NCBI RefSeq assembly: GCF_022049065.2
Contig: NZ_CP095743.1
Span: forward strand, 1,131,001 to 1,195,000
Source of the DNA: Niallia sp. Man26
GTDB lineage: Bacteria > Bacillota > Bacilli > Bacillales > Cytobacillaceae
Direction: 5' to 3'
Length of the DNA stretch: 64,000 nt
Shown here: in pieces, positions 1 to 10,154 of the stretch
Layout: each line of letters starts with the position of its first letter
How positions within the stretch are numbered: the stretch's first letter is position 1
Program-made: the position numbers and the translations under genes
Notes under the pieces: model-generated
What the model was told of the DNA's origin: nothing
Databases searched by the model: none
The model's input: the letters and a program-made list of their open reading frames with translations, nothing else

Positions 1-188
1 ATAGTTTTGCACATGTAAAAGCATCGCTTGGAAATATTTTTATTCTGCTGTTAATTGTTTTCGTCACAATGCTGACATCTGATTTTATCCTATTGTTTGT
101 TGCAAGTATTATTGGCTTACTTCTTATCAAGAACGCCCGCCGATTGCTGACAGACGTGGAAGCTACGTTCATTAAACGAGATAAATAG
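1..188 (+). CDS. C-terminal end of a membrane protein (partial; possibly DUF624/YesL-like)
   Basis: Only the last 61 codons are in the window, read from position 3 to a TAG stop at 186-188. The fragment has two hydrophobic stretches (ILLLIVFVTM and FILLFVASIIGLLL) separated by a short polar turn, then a charged tail ending KRDK, so it is the end of an integral membrane protein. Its place directly upstream of a GH42 glycosidase would fit the DUF624 (YesL) proteins that accompany polysaccharide-uptake genes in Bacillus, but too little is visible to confirm this. It is probably co-transcribed with the next gene, 26 bases downstream. Confidence 0.55.
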   Translation, partial: SFAHVKASLGNIFILLLIVFVTMLTSDFILLFVASIIGLLLIKNARRLLTDVEATFIKRDK

Positions 189-214
189 ACTTTAAAGAAA
201 GGTAGGTATTAGTC

Positions 215-2227
215 ATGCAAAAAGTTCTTTACGGAGGCGATTATAATCCGGAACAATGGTCTCAGGATGTATGGTCAGAAGATATGAAGCTGTTTGAAGA
301 AGCTAATATTGATACATTGACTGTCGGTGTTTTTTCTTGGTCCATCATCCAGAAGGATGAAAATACGTTTGATTTTACTGTTTTTGACAAGGTGATGGAA
401 CTGCTTCAGAAAAAGGGCAAAAATATTTGTCTTGGAACGGGAACAGCAGCGCATCCACCGTGGCTGGCCAAAAAATATCCCGAAGTGACTCGAGTCGATT
501 TTGAGGGAAGAAAGCATAAGTTTGGACAGCGGCATAATTCTTGCCCGAATAGTCCTATCTATCAAAAATATTCACGTTTAATGGCAAAGAAAATGGCGGA
601 AAGATACGGCCATATGGATATTAGCGCCTGGCATATTAACAATGAATATGGTGGTACCTGCTACTGTGAAAATTGTGAAAAAGCATTTCGTGTTTGGCTG
701 AAACAAAAATACGGAAGTCTTGAAAAATTGAATGAAGCTTGGAATACGATTTTTTGGTCTCATTATTTTTATGATTGGGATGAAATTGTTGCTCCTAATG
801 CTTTAAGTGAACATTACGGCAGAGAAAATGTAACAGCTTTTCAAGGCATAACATTAGATTATATGCGCTTTAATTCTGACAGTCTCTTAAACAACTTTTT
901 AGGTGAGAAAGCAGAATTAAAGGCAGTAACACCTTCCGTTCCTGTAACAACAAATTTTATGGGGATGTTTAGACCTCTAGATTATTTTAAGTGGGCAGAC
1001 CATCTTGATTTCATTTCATGGGATAATTATCCGCCTGACATGCACTCAGAGGCAAGGATGGCTTTGACACATGACTTGATGAGGGGCTTGAAAAAAGGCA
1101 AGCCTTTTTGGCTGATGGAACAAACACCGACAACGACAGCATGCAGGGATATTAATCCTGTGAAAAGGCCTGGAGTAATGCGCTTATGGAGTTATCAGGC
1201 TATTGCCCATGGTTCTGATTCTGTTCTGTTTTTCCAAATGAGACAATCAAAGGGAGCCTCTGAGAAATATCACGGTGCGGTTATTAACCATGCCAGTCGC
1301 AACGATACAAGGGCTTTTAAAGAAGTGAAGAAGTTGGGGGAAGAATTGTCTGCTGTTGGAAATCAGTTTATTTCAGCAGAAACAGCGGCAAAAGTAGCAT
1401 TCGTATTCGATTGGGACAGCTGGTGGTCAGTGGAAATATCAGACGGTCCTACGCGTTACATGAACTATCAGCAAACAATGATTCATTATTATCAGGCCTT
1501 TTTTTCGCAGAATATTGCTATTGATATGATCAGCATTGATGGTGATCTTGAGAAATATGATGTTGTTGTAGCACCGTTACTGCACATGATTAAAGATGAC
1601 TTTCATAAAAAAGCAGAGCAATTCACTGCCAATGGCGGATGCTTCATCACAACCTATTTAAGCGGGATTGTTGATGAAAATGATAATGCTATTTTGGATG
1701 ATAATCCGGGATTACTGAAGAACTTGCTTGGAATCCGCATTGATGAGACAGATACATCGATGCCAAACGAAAGGAACTCCCTTGTTGTCAGCTATGGCGA
1801 CTGGAAAGGTAATTATGACTGCAGCTTAATTTATGATGTTATTCAGACAGAGGGTGCGGATACTATTGCCGAATATGGGCAGGATTTTTATGCAGGCATG
1901 CCGGCTGTAACAAAAAATAAATTTGGAAAGGGAGAAGGCTGGTACATTGGCAGCCAACCAAATCGGCAGTTTCTTGAGAAGCTATTTGCATCAATACTAA
2001 AGTCCAGAGGAATCAGCTGTATGATTCAGGCTGATTCTGGTGTTGAAATAACAGAGCGCAAGAAGGATAACTATATCTTTTCCTTTGCTATGAACCATGG
2101 GGACGAAGAAAAAGAAATCATTATAGATGATGCCAGCTACTCACTTTTAGATAAAAAAATATACAAAAGCGGTGACAAAATAACGATTGATGCAAAGGAC
2201 GTCATCATTTTAAGACGCGAGATCTGA
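215..2227 (+). CDS. GH42 family beta-galactosidase (possibly alpha-L-arabinopyranosidase)
   Basis: This 670-residue protein hydrolyses terminal beta-galactosides or related glycosides with retention. The N-terminus (YGGDYNPEQW) is typical of glycoside hydrolase family 42. The acid/base is expected at Glu144 (HINNEYG) and the nucleophile at Glu302 (WLMEQTP). Cys110, Cys149, Cys151 and Cys154 match the zinc-binding cysteine cluster of the family. The TIM barrel is followed by a trimerisation domain from about residue 390 and a short beta domain at the C-terminus. There is no signal peptide, so it acts in the cytoplasm on imported oligosaccharides. The genes that follow degrade glucuronate and xylose, so the natural substrate may be a galactose or arabinopyranose decoration of xylan; that is inference. 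Confidence 0.93.
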   Translation: MQKVLYGGDYNPEQWSQDVWSEDMKLFEEANIDTLTVGVFSWSIIQKDENTFDFTVFDKVMELLQKKGKNICLGTGTAAHPPWLAKKYPEVTRVDFEGRKHKFGQRHNSCPNSPIYQKYSRLMAKKMAERYGHMDISAWHINNEYGGTCYCENCEKAFRVWLKQKYGSLEKLNEAWNTIFWSHYFYDWDEIVAPNALSEHYGRENVTAFQGITLDYMRFNSDSLLNNFLGEKAELKAVTPSVPVTTNFMGMFRPLDYFKWADHLDFISWDNYPPDMHSEARMALTHDLMRGLKKGKPFWLMEQTPTTTACRDINPVKRPGVMRLWSYQAIAHGSDSVLFFQMRQSKGASEKYHGAVINHASRNDTRAFKEVKKLGEELSAVGNQFISAETAAKVAFVFDWDSWWSVEISDGPTRYMNYQQTMIHYYQAFFSQNIAIDMISIDGDLEKYDVVVAPLLHMIKDDFHKKAEQFTANGGCFITTYLSGIVDENDNAILDDNPGLLKNLLGIRIDETDTSMPNERNSLVVSYGDWKGNYDCSLIYDVIQTEGADTIAEYGQDFYAGMPAVTKNKFGKGEGWYIGSQPNRQFLEKLFASILKSRGISCMIQADSGVEITERKKDNYIFSFAMNHGDEEKEIIIDDASYSLLDKKIYKSGDKITIDAKDVIILRREI

Positions 2228-2289
2228 CATTAAGCAGAAATCTGGATTCCTATAGTTGGCACCACAGCTAGGAAGATAGGAGGAAACCT

Positions 2290-2961
2290 ATGCCGGTTAA
2301 AAAAGGCACTGGTTCAACAAGAGACTTTTCTTACCAGATATTAAAAACAAAAATACTCAATCTGGAATTAAAGCCAGGCACAAAAATCTCTGAAAAGGAG
2401 ATAGCAGATGAACTCAGTGTAAGTAGAACACCTGTGAGAGAGGCTTTTATGATGCTTGCCCAAGAAGACCTTCTTGATGTCATACCTCAGATTGGCACAA
2501 TTGTTTCAAAAATAAACTTGGAGTATGTAGAGGAAGGGCGATTTATAAGAGAAAAAATAGAAAAAGAGATTGTTGCACTTGCGTGTGAGCTATTTCCTGA
2601 TGAGTACAAAAACAAGCTGGAAAAAAATATTGCCTTACAAGAGCTTTGCGCCAAACACAACAACCATCATGAACTGTTTGAATTGGATGAGGAATTTCAC
2701 CAGTTAATCTTTAAGGGCTGCAGAAAGGAAAGAACATGGAGAATGCTGGAGTTACTAAATAGCCATTTTAATAGATTAAGGCTTTTAAGGCTCACAAGTA
2801 ATTCTAATTGGGAAATTATTATTTATCAGCATAAGAAAGTCTTTCAGTTTATAACCGAGAGTAAGAAAAAAGAGGCAATGGAAATAATGGAGCAACATCT
2901 TCGCCTTGTTGTAATTGAACAAAATGACCTTAAAGTTAAGTATCCCGATTATTTCATATAA
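2290..2961 (+). CDS. GntR family transcriptional regulator, FadR/FCD subfamily
   Basis: A 223-residue DNA-binding regulator. The winged helix-turn-helix lies at about residues 10-75, with the signature ELSVSRTPVREAF. An all-helical FCD effector domain follows (about 80-215) and has histidines (His136, His185, His207 region) of the kind that bind a metal and a carboxylate ligand. The start is preceded by AGGAGG at 2279-2284. It lies between the GH42 gene and uxuA, so it most likely controls the glucuronate genes in response to a uronate or an aldonate, as UxuR/ExuR-like FCD regulators do. The ligand is not shown by the sequence. Confidence 0.9.
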   Translation: MPVKKGTGSTRDFSYQILKTKILNLELKPGTKISEKEIADELSVSRTPVREAFMMLAQEDLLDVIPQIGTIVSKINLEYVEEGRFIREKIEKEIVALACELFPDEYKNKLEKNIALQELCAKHNNHHELFELDEEFHQLIFKGCRKERTWRMLELLNSHFNRLRLLRLTSNSNWEIIIYQHKKVFQFITESKKKEAMEIMEQHLRLVVIEQNDLKVKYPDYFI

Positions 2962-3028
2962 GTGAATTTATTGGCAGTGCTGATTATCAGCAGCATATAG
3001 AAACTTTAAAAGCTTGGAGGAAAAAAGT

Positions 3029-4138
3029 GTGAAAGTGACATTTAGGTGGTTTGGGGCAGAGGATGACAGTGTTTCTTTAGACCATATTAGGCAAATTCCC
3101 GGAGTGGAGGGGATAGCTGGAGCTTTATTTGACATTCCTGTCGGGGAAGTTTGGCCATTGGAAAAGCTGCTGGCATTAAAACAAGAAATCAACGGCAAAG
3201 GACTTCAGCTTGAAGTAATTGAAAGTGTGAATATTCATGAGGACATTAAACTTGGCCTTCCCTCGCGCGACAAGTATATAAGCAATTTTCAAGAGACAAT
3301 CCGCAACTTAGCAGCAATTGGTGTAAAAGTGATTTGCTATAATTTTATGCCAGTTTTTGATTGGACACGAACAGATCTTGCTAAGGAGCTGGCTGATGGA
3401 TCCAATGTACTTGCTTATGAAAAAAATAAACTTGCTGATATGGACCCCTTCTTCCTTGTCAAGAAAATAGCTGATGGTTCAAAGGGATTTTCACTTCCAG
3501 GCTGGGAACCAGAGCGTCTTGCCAAGCTTGAGGAACTGTTTCGCTCCTATAGTGCTATAACGGAAGAAGACCTGTTTGCACATTTGAAATATTTTCTGGA
3601 GAAAATTATTCCTGTTGCAGATGCCTGCGGGATTAAAATGGCCATTCATCCAGATGATCCGCCATGGCCAGTGTTTGGGCTGCCTAGAATTGTTGTCAAT
3701 AAAGAGAATTTAGAGCGGATTGTCAAACTTGTCGATAATCCAGCAAATGGACTCACCATCTGTTCAGGGTCATTAGGGGCTAATCCAGCTAATAATATTC
3801 CCGAAATTATGGCTCATTTTTTGCAGATGGATCGTGTTCCATTTGTACACATCCGAAATGTGAAGATATTCGAAAATGGTGACTTTGAGGAGTCCTCCCA
3901 TCGAAGTGCAGATGGTTCTCTTGATATTTGTGAAATTGTAGAGGTTCTTCATGACGGAGGATTCTCCGGTTATTTCCGTCCAGATCACGGTCGCATGATA
4001 TGGGGGGAGCAGGCTCGGCCAGGTTATGGCTTATATGACAGGGCTTTAGGAATAATGTATATTCTGGGCATTTGGGACAGTCTTGAACAAAGAAAACAGA
4101 ATATAAAAAGGAGTGCATTAAATGCTTCCAATATATGA
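3029..4138 (+). CDS. uxuA: mannonate dehydratase
   Basis: Converts D-mannonate to 2-keto-3-deoxy-D-gluconate in hexuronate catabolism. I place the start at GTG 3029 because GGAGG at 3016-3020 is correctly spaced for it and the protein then begins MKVTFRWFG like other UxuA proteins. A longer frame from TTG 3014 would contain the ribosome site. The product is 369 residues, a TIM barrel. His207, Cys245, His274 and Asp319 correspond to the known metal ligands (motifs [29 protein letters not shown]). The 3' end overlaps uxuB by 17 bases, indicating translational coupling. Confidence 0.95.
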   Translation: MKVTFRWFGAEDDSVSLDHIRQIPGVEGIAGALFDIPVGEVWPLEKLLALKQEINGKGLQLEVIESVNIHEDIKLGLPSRDKYISNFQETIRNLAAIGVKVICYNFMPVFDWTRTDLAKELADGSNVLAYEKNKLADMDPFFLVKKIADGSKGFSLPGWEPERLAKLEELFRSYSAITEEDLFAHLKYFLEKIIPVADACGIKMAIHPDDPPWPVFGLPRIVVNKENLERIVKLVDNPANGLTICSGSLGANPANNIPEIMAHFLQMDRVPFVHIRNVKIFENGDFEESSHRSADGSLDICEIVEVLHDGGFSGYFRPDHGRMIWGEQARPGYGLYDRALGIMYILGIWDSLEQRKQNIKRSALNASNI

Positions 4139-4967
4139 GGGATTAACTGGTAAAGTAGCAGTTGTGACTGGAGGCGGAGGCGTTCTTTGCAGCTGTATGG
4201 CCAAAGAGTTGGCGAGACAGGGAATGAAGGTAGCGATACTTAATCGTACGTATGAAAAAGCGGCAGCTGTTGCAGATCACATCATAAAAAACGGTGGAGA
4301 GGCGATTGCGGTACAATGTGATGTTGTCCAAAAAGAGGATGTAATACAGGCAGAGAAAAAGGTGTTTTCGGCATTTGGAGCTTGCGATGTACTCATTAAT
4401 GGGGCAGGAGGGAATCATGCCAACGGAATTACCTCTAAAGAGACATTACAGCTTGAGGACCTTCAGGATAAAACATTGACTAGCTTTTTCGATTTGACCT
4501 TGGAAGGTTTTTCATATGTTTTCGATCTTAACATTATCGGGACATTGATTCCAACGCAGATTTTTTCGAAAAGAATGGTTGGCAATAAAGGCACTATCAT
4601 CAATATTTCCTCGATGAGCGCACCAAGTCCAATGACAAAAGTGCCTGCATACAGTGCAGCAAAAGCAGGCATAGAGAACTTTACGAAATGGCTCGCCGTT
4701 CACATGGCCGAAAGTGGTGTCAGAGTGAATGCTATTGCTCCGGGATTTTTTTTGACAAAACAAAATGAAGCACTTTTAAAAAATGATGACGGCAGTTATA
4801 CAGAAAGAACAAACAAAATCCTTGCCCATACACCGCAAAAAAGGCTTGGCAAACCGGAGGATTTATTAGGCACCTTGTTATGGCTTGTGGATGACTCATC
4901 AAGCGGGTTTGTAACAGGCATCAGTATCCCAGTTGACGGCGGATTTATGGCGTATTCAGGTGTTTAG
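4122..4967 (+). CDS. uxuB: D-mannonate oxidoreductase (fructuronate reductase), SDR type
   Basis: Reduces D-fructuronate to D-mannonate with NAD(P)H, supplying the substrate of UxuA. The 281-residue protein is a classical short-chain dehydrogenase: TGGGGVLC near residues 16-23 is the variant dinucleotide motif also found in Bacillus UxuB, and the catalytic Ser, Tyr and Lys lie in [10 protein letters not shown] and PAYSAAKAG. This is the Bacillus-type SDR enzyme, unrelated to the long-chain E. coli UxuB. It overlaps the end of uxuA and is followed after 35 bases by the alpha-glucuronidase gene, so uxuA-uxuB-aguA form one unit. The assignment rests on sequence character plus context. Confidence 0.9.
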   Translation: MLPIYEGLTGKVAVVTGGGGVLCSCMAKELARQGMKVAILNRTYEKAAAVADHIIKNGGEAIAVQCDVVQKEDVIQAEKKVFSAFGACDVLINGAGGNHANGITSKETLQLEDLQDKTLTSFFDLTLEGFSYVFDLNIIGTLIPTQIFSKRMVGNKGTIINISSMSAPSPMTKVPAYSAAKAGIENFTKWLAVHMAESGVRVNAIAPGFFLTKQNEALLKNDDGSYTERTNKILAHTPQKRLGKPEDLLGTLLWLVDDSSSGFVTGISIPVDGGFMAYSGV

Positions 4968-5002
4968 GCTAAGATGTATGAAACTTGAGAGGAGAGCTAA
5001 GT

Positions 5003-7063
5003 ATGGGTGCTTCGCAGACTAGTGAAAAGGATTATGCAGAATATTGCTGCTGGCTTCAATATGAAAGAAATCCAAAAGTAAAGAGAGCTTTTTTTACGAA
5101 TATTAATGTGTCCGAATACAGTAAAACAGATGTAACACAAACAGCGGTTGAAGAGCTGTACAGAGGCTTATCAGCCATTGTCGGCACCCCGCCTGCAATC
5201 AATCAAAGACAAACATCCGCCATTGTTTTAGCAACAATAAACAGCCCTGAGTTACCAGCGGAAATAGATGTAGCGCAGCTGAGCTCTCAATTGAATGAAG
5301 AAGGATTTTGCATACGGATGGACAATAAGGAGGAATGCTTATATTTAATCGGCAAAACAGATAAGGGTATTCTTTATGCCGTATTCCATCTATTGCGAAT
5401 GCTTCAAACTTGTACAAATATAAACATGGAAACAATAGAGAATCCAACAAACGAATTTAGGATGATTAATCATTGGGATAATATGGATGGCTCAATCGAG
5501 AGGGGCTATGCAGGAAACTCTATTTTCTATAAAGATGATCAAATCCTAGCTGATTCAGAGAGAATAAAAGATTATGCCAGACTTTTAGCTTCTGTAGGCA
5601 TTAATGCCATAGCTGTAAATAATGTCAATGTACATAAAACAGAGACAAAGCTAATAACAGATCAATATTTGCCGGAAGTGGCGAAACTAGCATCAGTTTT
5701 TAGGAAGTATGGAATTAAAACATTTTTGAGCATTAATTTTGCCAGTCCGATGGAGCTTGGCGGCTTACCCACTGCAGATCCATTAAATCCGCAAGTGCAA
5801 AACTGGTGGAAGGAAAAAGCGCAAGAGATTTACAATGAAATAGCAGATTTTGGTGGCTTTCTCATTAAAGCGGACTCTGAGCACCGTCCAGGTCCATTTA
5901 CTTATAACAGAAATCATGCAGATGGTGCTAACATGCTTGCAGAAGCTTTGCAGCCATTTGGCGGTATTGTAATTTGGCGCTGTTTTGTTTATAACTGCCT
6001 TCAGGATTGGCGGGACAGAAAGACAGACCGGGCTCGTGCCGCATATGATCATTTTAGGCCGCTAAACGGTATGTTTTTAGATAATGTAATACTGCAAATC
6101 AAAAATGGGCCAATGGATTTTCAAGTGAGAGAACCTGTTTCGCCACTGTTCGGAGCAATGCCTGACACGAATCAAATGCTAGAGTTTCAAATTACGCAGG
6201 AATATACAGGGCAGCAGAAGCATGTATGTTATCTTGTTCCCCAATGGAAGGAAGTACTGGATTTTGACACCTATGCGAAAGGGCAAGAATCTTTTGTCAA
6301 AAGATCTGTCGATGGCTCCCTTTATGGAAACAAGCATGGTGGAATAACAGCAGTAGCGAACATCGGCGATAATTGGAACTGGACGGGACATACCCTTGCA
6401 CAGGCTAATTTGTATGGTTACGGCCGCCTTGCCTGGAACCCTGACTATTCGGAGGAGATGATTACAGAAGAATGGGTAGCTCAGACATTTGGAACGGATG
6501 AAGCAGTTATGCTGCAGGTATGCGATATGCTGCGTAAATCGTGGAGTATATACGAAGCATATACCTCACCCCTTGGAGTCGGCTGGATGGTAAATCCCGG
6601 CCATCATTATGGGCCGAATATTGACGGATATGAGTATTCGGTTTGGGGAACCTATCATTTTGCTGACTGCAATGGAATCGGTGTCAATCGTACAGCTAAA
6701 GACGGAACAGGCTACACGTCCCAGTACTTTAAGGAAAACTATAAACTATATGAATCTATGGAAACATGCCCCGATGAGCTGCTGCTTTTCTTTCACCATG
6801 TTCCCTATAAGCATGTGCTTCAATCTGGTGAAACGGTAATTCAGCATATTTATAACACCCATTTTGAGGGGGTTGAACAAGTAGAGAGGCTGATGCAAGA
6901 CTGGCAAAAGCTAAAAGGGAAAATTAATGAAGAGAGATTTACAGGAGTTCTCCACCGATTAAGTGTTCAGCTTTCTGATGCCAAGGAATGGAGAGATATT
7001 GTCAACTCCTACTTTTTTCGCAAATCAGGGATTGGCGACAACAAGCATAGAACCATTTATTAG
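5003..7063 (+). CDS. aguA: alpha-glucuronidase, GH67
   Basis: Removes (4-O-methyl)-D-glucuronic acid from the non-reducing end of aldouronic acids produced from glucuronoxylan. The start is ATG 5003, behind GAGAGGAG at about 4987-4994; a longer frame from TTG 4985 would include that site. The 686-residue product carries the GH67 general acid at Glu293 ([10 protein letters not shown]) and the pair expected to activate water, Asp372 (MDFQVREP) and Glu400 (ITQEYTG), with the spacing seen in the Geobacillus enzyme. There is no signal peptide, so it acts inside the cell. With UxuB and UxuA it channels the released glucuronate onward, although an isomerase (UxaC) is not in this window. Confidence 0.96.
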   Translation: MGASQTSEKDYAEYCCWLQYERNPKVKRAFFTNINVSEYSKTDVTQTAVEELYRGLSAIVGTPPAINQRQTSAIVLATINSPELPAEIDVAQLSSQLNEEGFCIRMDNKEECLYLIGKTDKGILYAVFHLLRMLQTCTNINMETIENPTNEFRMINHWDNMDGSIERGYAGNSIFYKDDQILADSERIKDYARLLASVGINAIAVNNVNVHKTETKLITDQYLPEVAKLASVFRKYGIKTFLSINFASPMELGGLPTADPLNPQVQNWWKEKAQEIYNEIADFGGFLIKADSEHRPGPFTYNRNHADGANMLAEALQPFGGIVIWRCFVYNCLQDWRDRKTDRARAAYDHFRPLNGMFLDNVILQIKNGPMDFQVREPVSPLFGAMPDTNQMLEFQITQEYTGQQKHVCYLVPQWKEVLDFDTYAKGQESFVKRSVDGSLYGNKHGGITAVANIGDNWNWTGHTLAQANLYGYGRLAWNPDYSEEMITEEWVAQTFGTDEAVMLQVCDMLRKSWSIYEAYTSPLGVGWMVNPGHHYGPNIDGYEYSVWGTYHFADCNGIGVNRTAKDGTGYTSQYFKENYKLYESMETCPDELLLFFHHVPYKHVLQSGETVIQHIYNTHFEGVEQVERLMQDWQKLKGKINEERFTGVLHRLSVQLSDAKEWRDIVNSYFFRKSGIGDNKHRTIY

Positions 7064-7171
7064 AAAAGTATTCGACTTAGGCTTGGAACAAAGTTGCGTA
7101 AAGGAAATTGATGCAAATTCGTAGCAAGCATTCGGGAGAATGAGATTTCCTGATAAAGATTATTCCCAATT

Positions 7172-7216
7172 ATCATAATAACGTCTGTGCACACAGGAGA
7201 CGGGTGTTACTATGAT
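7172..7216. repeat. imperfect inverted repeat in the aguA-xylR gap
   Basis: The arms ATCATAATAAC (7172-7182) and GTTACTATGAT (7206-7216) pair over 11 positions with one wobble or mismatch. The interior (GTCTGTG, then CACAGGAGAC) can extend the stem imperfectly. The 240-base gap between aguA and xylR otherwise holds only the terminator near 7265-7296. No T-run follows, so this is not a simple terminator; it could be a degraded mobile repeat or an RNA structure. Confidence 0.35.
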
Positions 7217-7264
7217 ATGTTTTGAAATGGAATATGGATGTTTTGCCGCAAATAAGCTGTAAAA

Positions 7265-7296
7265 AAAAGCGTGAACCGTTTTTGGTTTACGCTTTT
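7265..7296. terminator. rho-independent terminator between convergent aguA and xylR
   Basis: The stem is AAAAGCGTGAACC (7265-7277) with GGTTTACGCTTTT (7284-7296), including one G-T pair. On the minus strand it is followed by eight T residues, so it clearly serves xylR, and it may also stop transcripts from aguA. Confidence 0.8.
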
Positions 7297-7303
7297 ATCG
7301 TGT

Positions 7304-8485
7304 TTAGCTTTGAAGCTGTGCCTTCAGAAATGCTTCTGCTGAAAAAGCAGACGCTCCTAATGCAGACACTGGCAGAGACAAATCGGAGAAATCAATTCTG
7401 ATATCTGTCTGGTTAAACGGGGAAGTATATGCTTTGATAACTTCCTTTACCTTTGGTTCAAGCCACTGTTTACAGGAAGCAAGCCGATTTCCGATAATGA
7501 TTTGTTCAGGATTGAAGGCATGGATGATATTAATGATGCCGACAGCCAAGTTCTCACCAATTTCTTCTAATATATTTATTACTTGTTCGTCCTCTTTTTT
7601 TGCGAGCAGTAAAATATCATCTAAACAAATGTCACTTTCCTTTTTAAGATTCTTGCTGTTTGCTTTTGATAGTAAAGCCTGTTCTGAAGCGTAAAGCTCC
7701 CAGCAGCCTTTGTTGCCGCATGTACATTTGGCTCCGTTTCGATCAATCGTCATATGCCCGACTTCACCAGAATAGCCGTTAAATCCGCTGTAAAGCTCAC
7801 CGTTAATGATAACTCCTGCACCAATACCAATGCCGGCGCTGATATAAATCAAGTTATCAGCATGCTGACCCGCACCAAACCGCTTTTCTCCGTAGGCACC
7901 AGTGTTCGCTTCGTTTTCAACAATTACAGGTACTTGAAAGATTTTCTCCAGTTCTGATTGAAAATGAATATCGTGCCAGCCTAAGTTTGGGGCAAGCAAA
8001 AGTGTTCCTTTCTTATCGACGATACCGGGTGCGCCTACTCCAATCCCAACAATACCATAAGGAGAGGCTGGGGCAGAGCTTATTAAGGCGGTGATAATTT
8101 CCACTAGTCGGCTCATTGTATCTTCATAGGAAATATTTTTGTATGCTACATTCTTTTGTACAATAATATTGCCGCTGAGATCTGTCAGGACGCCAAGTAT
8201 ATAATTGACACCGAAATCTAGACCAATTGTGTATCCTGCCCCGTGGTTGAAGTGGAGCATTACTGGTCTCCGGCCACCGCTTGATTCGCCTGGACCTGAT
8301 TCATTAATAAATTTTTCCTCTAACAGCTCCGCTACAAGCGAGGAAACGGTTCCTTTATTAAGGCCAGAACGCTGTGCGATATCTGCACGAGACAGTGGAG
8401 TATGATTGATAATTTGTGAAAGTACGAGTGACTTATTTTCCTTTTTTACAAGCTGTTGGTTCCAAGTGATTGGCATAAACGTCAT
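7304..8485 (-). CDS. xylR: xylose operon repressor, ROK family
   Basis: A 393-residue repressor. The N-terminal winged helix (about residues 15-75) contains SRADIAQRSGLNKGTVSSLV. A ROK sugar-kinase-like domain follows, with the zinc motif CTCGNKGCWE near residues 255-264. The segment SSGGRRPVML is characteristic of XylR. It lies divergently from xylA, and a perfect palindrome of xylO type lies between them, so binding in the absence of xylose is the expected mode. The start shown is ATG 8485, behind AAGGGGGC with short spacing. An ATG three codons later (8476) is also possible. Confidence 0.93.
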   Translation of the reverse strand: MTFMPITWNQQLVKKENKSLVLSQIINHTPLSRADIAQRSGLNKGTVSSLVAELLEEKFINESGPGESSGGRRPVMLHFNHGAGYTIGLDFGVNYILGVLTDLSGNIIVQKNVAYKNISYEDTMSRLVEIITALISSAPASPYGIVGIGVGAPGIVDKKGTLLLAPNLGWHDIHFQSELEKIFQVPVIVENEANTGAYGEKRFGAGQHADNLIYISAGIGIGAGVIINGELYSGFNGYSGEVGHMTIDRNGAKCTCGNKGCWELYASEQALLSKANSKNLKKESDICLDDILLLAKKEDEQVINILEEIGENLAVGIINIIHAFNPEQIIIGNRLASCKQWLEPKVKEVIKAYTSPFNQTDIRIDFSDLSLPVSALGASAFSAEAFLKAQLQS

Positions 8486-8589
8486 TTAGCCCCCTTTTTG
8501 TCAAAAATAATATTCCCATTTTATCATTAATAACGGAAAACATTAATAATATTGAATTAAGTTTATCTAATAAACAAACAAAGTGCAAC

Positions 8590-8622
8590 AAACTTAGTTT
8601 ATTCAATAGACAAACTAAGTTT
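8590..8622. promoter_or_regulatory. xylO operator (XylR binding palindrome)
   Basis: Perfect 11-bp arms, AAACTTAGTTT (8590-8600) and AAACTAAGTTT (8612-8622), are separated by 11 bases. The half-site resembles the TTAGTTTGTT/AACAAACTAA operator of Bacillus xyl operons. It overlaps the -35 element of the xylA promoter. A weaker second palindrome, GTTTAT-CTA-ATAAAC, lies about 30 bases upstream. Confidence 0.85.
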
Positions 8623-8635
8623 GTGCTGATATAAT
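8607..8635 (+). promoter_or_regulatory. xylA promoter (sigma-A type)
   Basis: TAGACA (8607-8612) and TATAAT (8630-8635) are separated by 17 bases. The -35 element lies inside the operator palindrome, so XylR would block polymerase directly. Confidence 0.75.
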
Positions 8636-8699
8636 AGCTTCATAGCTAACAAGAAGATAGAGAGAGAAATGAATATAGGACTTTCTTTTTCTTTTATTT

Positions 8700-8713
8700 T
8701 GTAAGCGATATCA
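8700..8713 (+). promoter_or_regulatory. cre site in the xylA leader
   Basis: TGTAAGCGATATCA matches the CcpA-binding consensus TGWAARCGYTWNCW at all but one position. It lies between the xylA promoter and start codon, where CcpA would act as a roadblock, giving carbon catabolite repression as in B. subtilis xyl genes. Confidence 0.75.
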
Positions 8714-8746
8714 AAATCGATAATTTTAATGAGGAGGCAGTTAACA

Positions 8747-10078
8747 ATGGCGTATTTTGAAAACATCAATCAAATCAGGTATGAAGGTCCAGCATCGAAA
8801 AATCCCTTTTCCTTTAAGTACTATAATCCAGAAGAGATAGTAAATGGCGTTTCCATGGAAGAGCAGCTCCGTTTTTCGGTAGCTTATTGGCATACATTCA
8901 CAGCAGATGGAACGGACCCGTTTGGAAGCGGTACAGCCATCCGCCCTTGGAATCACTTAAAAGGTTTAGATTTGGCAAAAGCCCGTGTGGAAGCAGCTTT
9001 TGAATTATTTGAGAAACTGAACGCTCCGTTTTTCTGCTTTCATGATTCTGATATTGCACCAGAGGGAAATACATTAAAAGAAACATATGATAATCTTGAC
9101 CCGATTGTAGCGATGATCAAGGAATATATGAAAACAAGCAAAACGAAATTACTTTGGAATACAGCTAATATGTTTACACATCCAAGATATGTGCACGGTG
9201 CAGCAACTTCCAATAATGCCGATGTGTTTGCGTATGCTGCAGCAAAGGTGAAAAAAGGCCTTGAAATTGGCAAGGAGCTTGGTGCAGAGAACTATGTGTT
9301 CTGGGGCGGCCGCGAAGGTTATGATACATTGCTGAACACTGATATGAAACTGGAGCAGGATAACTTAGCCCGTTTCTTCCATATGGCGATTGACTATGCA
9401 CAGGAAATCGGTTTTGATGCTCCATTCTTAATCGAACCAAAACCAAAAGAACCGACAAAGCATCAGTATGATTTTGATGTGGCGACAGGATTGGCATTCC
9501 TGCAGAAATATGATCTTCAGGATCACTTTAAGTTTAATATTGAAGCAAACCATGCGACGCTTGCCGGTCACACTTTTGAGCATGAATTGAGAGTAGCGAG
9601 AATTAACGGCATGCTTGGATCTGTTGATGCTAACCAAGGTGATACATTGATTGGCTGGGATACAGACGAGTTCCCGACAGATTTATACAGCACCACTTTA
9701 GCCATGTATGAAATCTTGCTGAATGGCGGACTTGGCAAAGGCGGTTTAAACTTTGATGCGAAGGTGCGCAGAGGCTCTTTTGATGCGGAAGATCTTTTCC
9801 ATGCACATATTGCAGGGATGGATTCCTTTGCAATCGGCCTTAAGGTTGCCAATAAGCTAATTGAGGATAGAGTTCTAGAAGACTTTATTTCTGACCGCTA
9901 TGCAAGCTTTAAGGAAGGAATTGGCCTTGATATCGTCGAAGGAAGAACTAACCTCCATAAACTGGAGCAACATGCTCTTGCAATTGGTGAAGTGACAAAT
10001 AAGTCTGGCCGCCAAGAACGCTTGAAGGCGATTGTGAATCAATATTTGTTGGAAACATTAGCGCAAGTACGCGTATAA
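8747..10078 (+). CDS. xylA: xylose isomerase
   Basis: Interconverts D-xylose and D-xylulose. ATG 8747 is chosen because GAGGAGG at 8731-8737 is correctly spaced; the ATG at 8729 would place the ribosome site inside the gene. The 443-residue protein has all expected active-site residues of a class II enzyme: His99 and Asp102 (CFHDSD), and metal ligands Glu230 (LIEPKPKEP), Glu266 and His269 (NIEANHA), Asp294, Asp305 and Asp307 ([16 protein letters not shown]). It is the first gene after the XylR/CcpA control region. A hairpin terminator between xylA and xylB probably lowers expression of the downstream kinase. Confidence 0.98.
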   Translation: MAYFENINQIRYEGPASKNPFSFKYYNPEEIVNGVSMEEQLRFSVAYWHTFTADGTDPFGSGTAIRPWNHLKGLDLAKARVEAAFELFEKLNAPFFCFHDSDIAPEGNTLKETYDNLDPIVAMIKEYMKTSKTKLLWNTANMFTHPRYVHGAATSNNADVFAYAAAKVKKGLEIGKELGAENYVFWGGREGYDTLLNTDMKLEQDNLARFFHMAIDYAQEIGFDAPFLIEPKPKEPTKHQYDFDVATGLAFLQKYDLQDHFKFNIEANHATLAGHTFEHELRVARINGMLGSVDANQGDTLIGWDTDEFPTDLYSTTLAMYEILLNGGLGKGGLNFDAKVRRGSFDAEDLFHAHIAGMDSFAIGLKVANKLIEDRVLEDFISDRYASFKEGIGLDIVEGRTNLHKLEQHALAIGEVTNKSGRQERLKAIVNQYLLETLAQVRV

Positions 10079-10085
10079 AAGAGAG

Positions 10086-10117
10086 AATGTGCTGGGGATC
10101 ATACCAGCACATTTTTT
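10086..10117 (+). terminator. intergenic terminator/attenuator between xylA and xylB
   Basis: The stem is AATGTGCTGG (10086-10095) with CCAGCACATT (10104-10113), followed by TTTT. It lies within the xyl transcription unit, so partial read-through is the likely design. Confidence 0.8.
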
Positions 10118-10154
10118 AACAGGTAAGGTAAATGACTAAATGAGGTGATCTGAC

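Noticed and set aside
3773-4118. Minus-strand frames opposite uxuA
   Set aside because: They overlap a clearly conserved gene, have no ribosome site and show no recognisable product.
7212-7262. 16-codon frame after AGGAGA before the xylR terminator
   Set aside because: Spacing is too long (12 bases), and the frame overlaps the inverted repeat and runs into the terminator.
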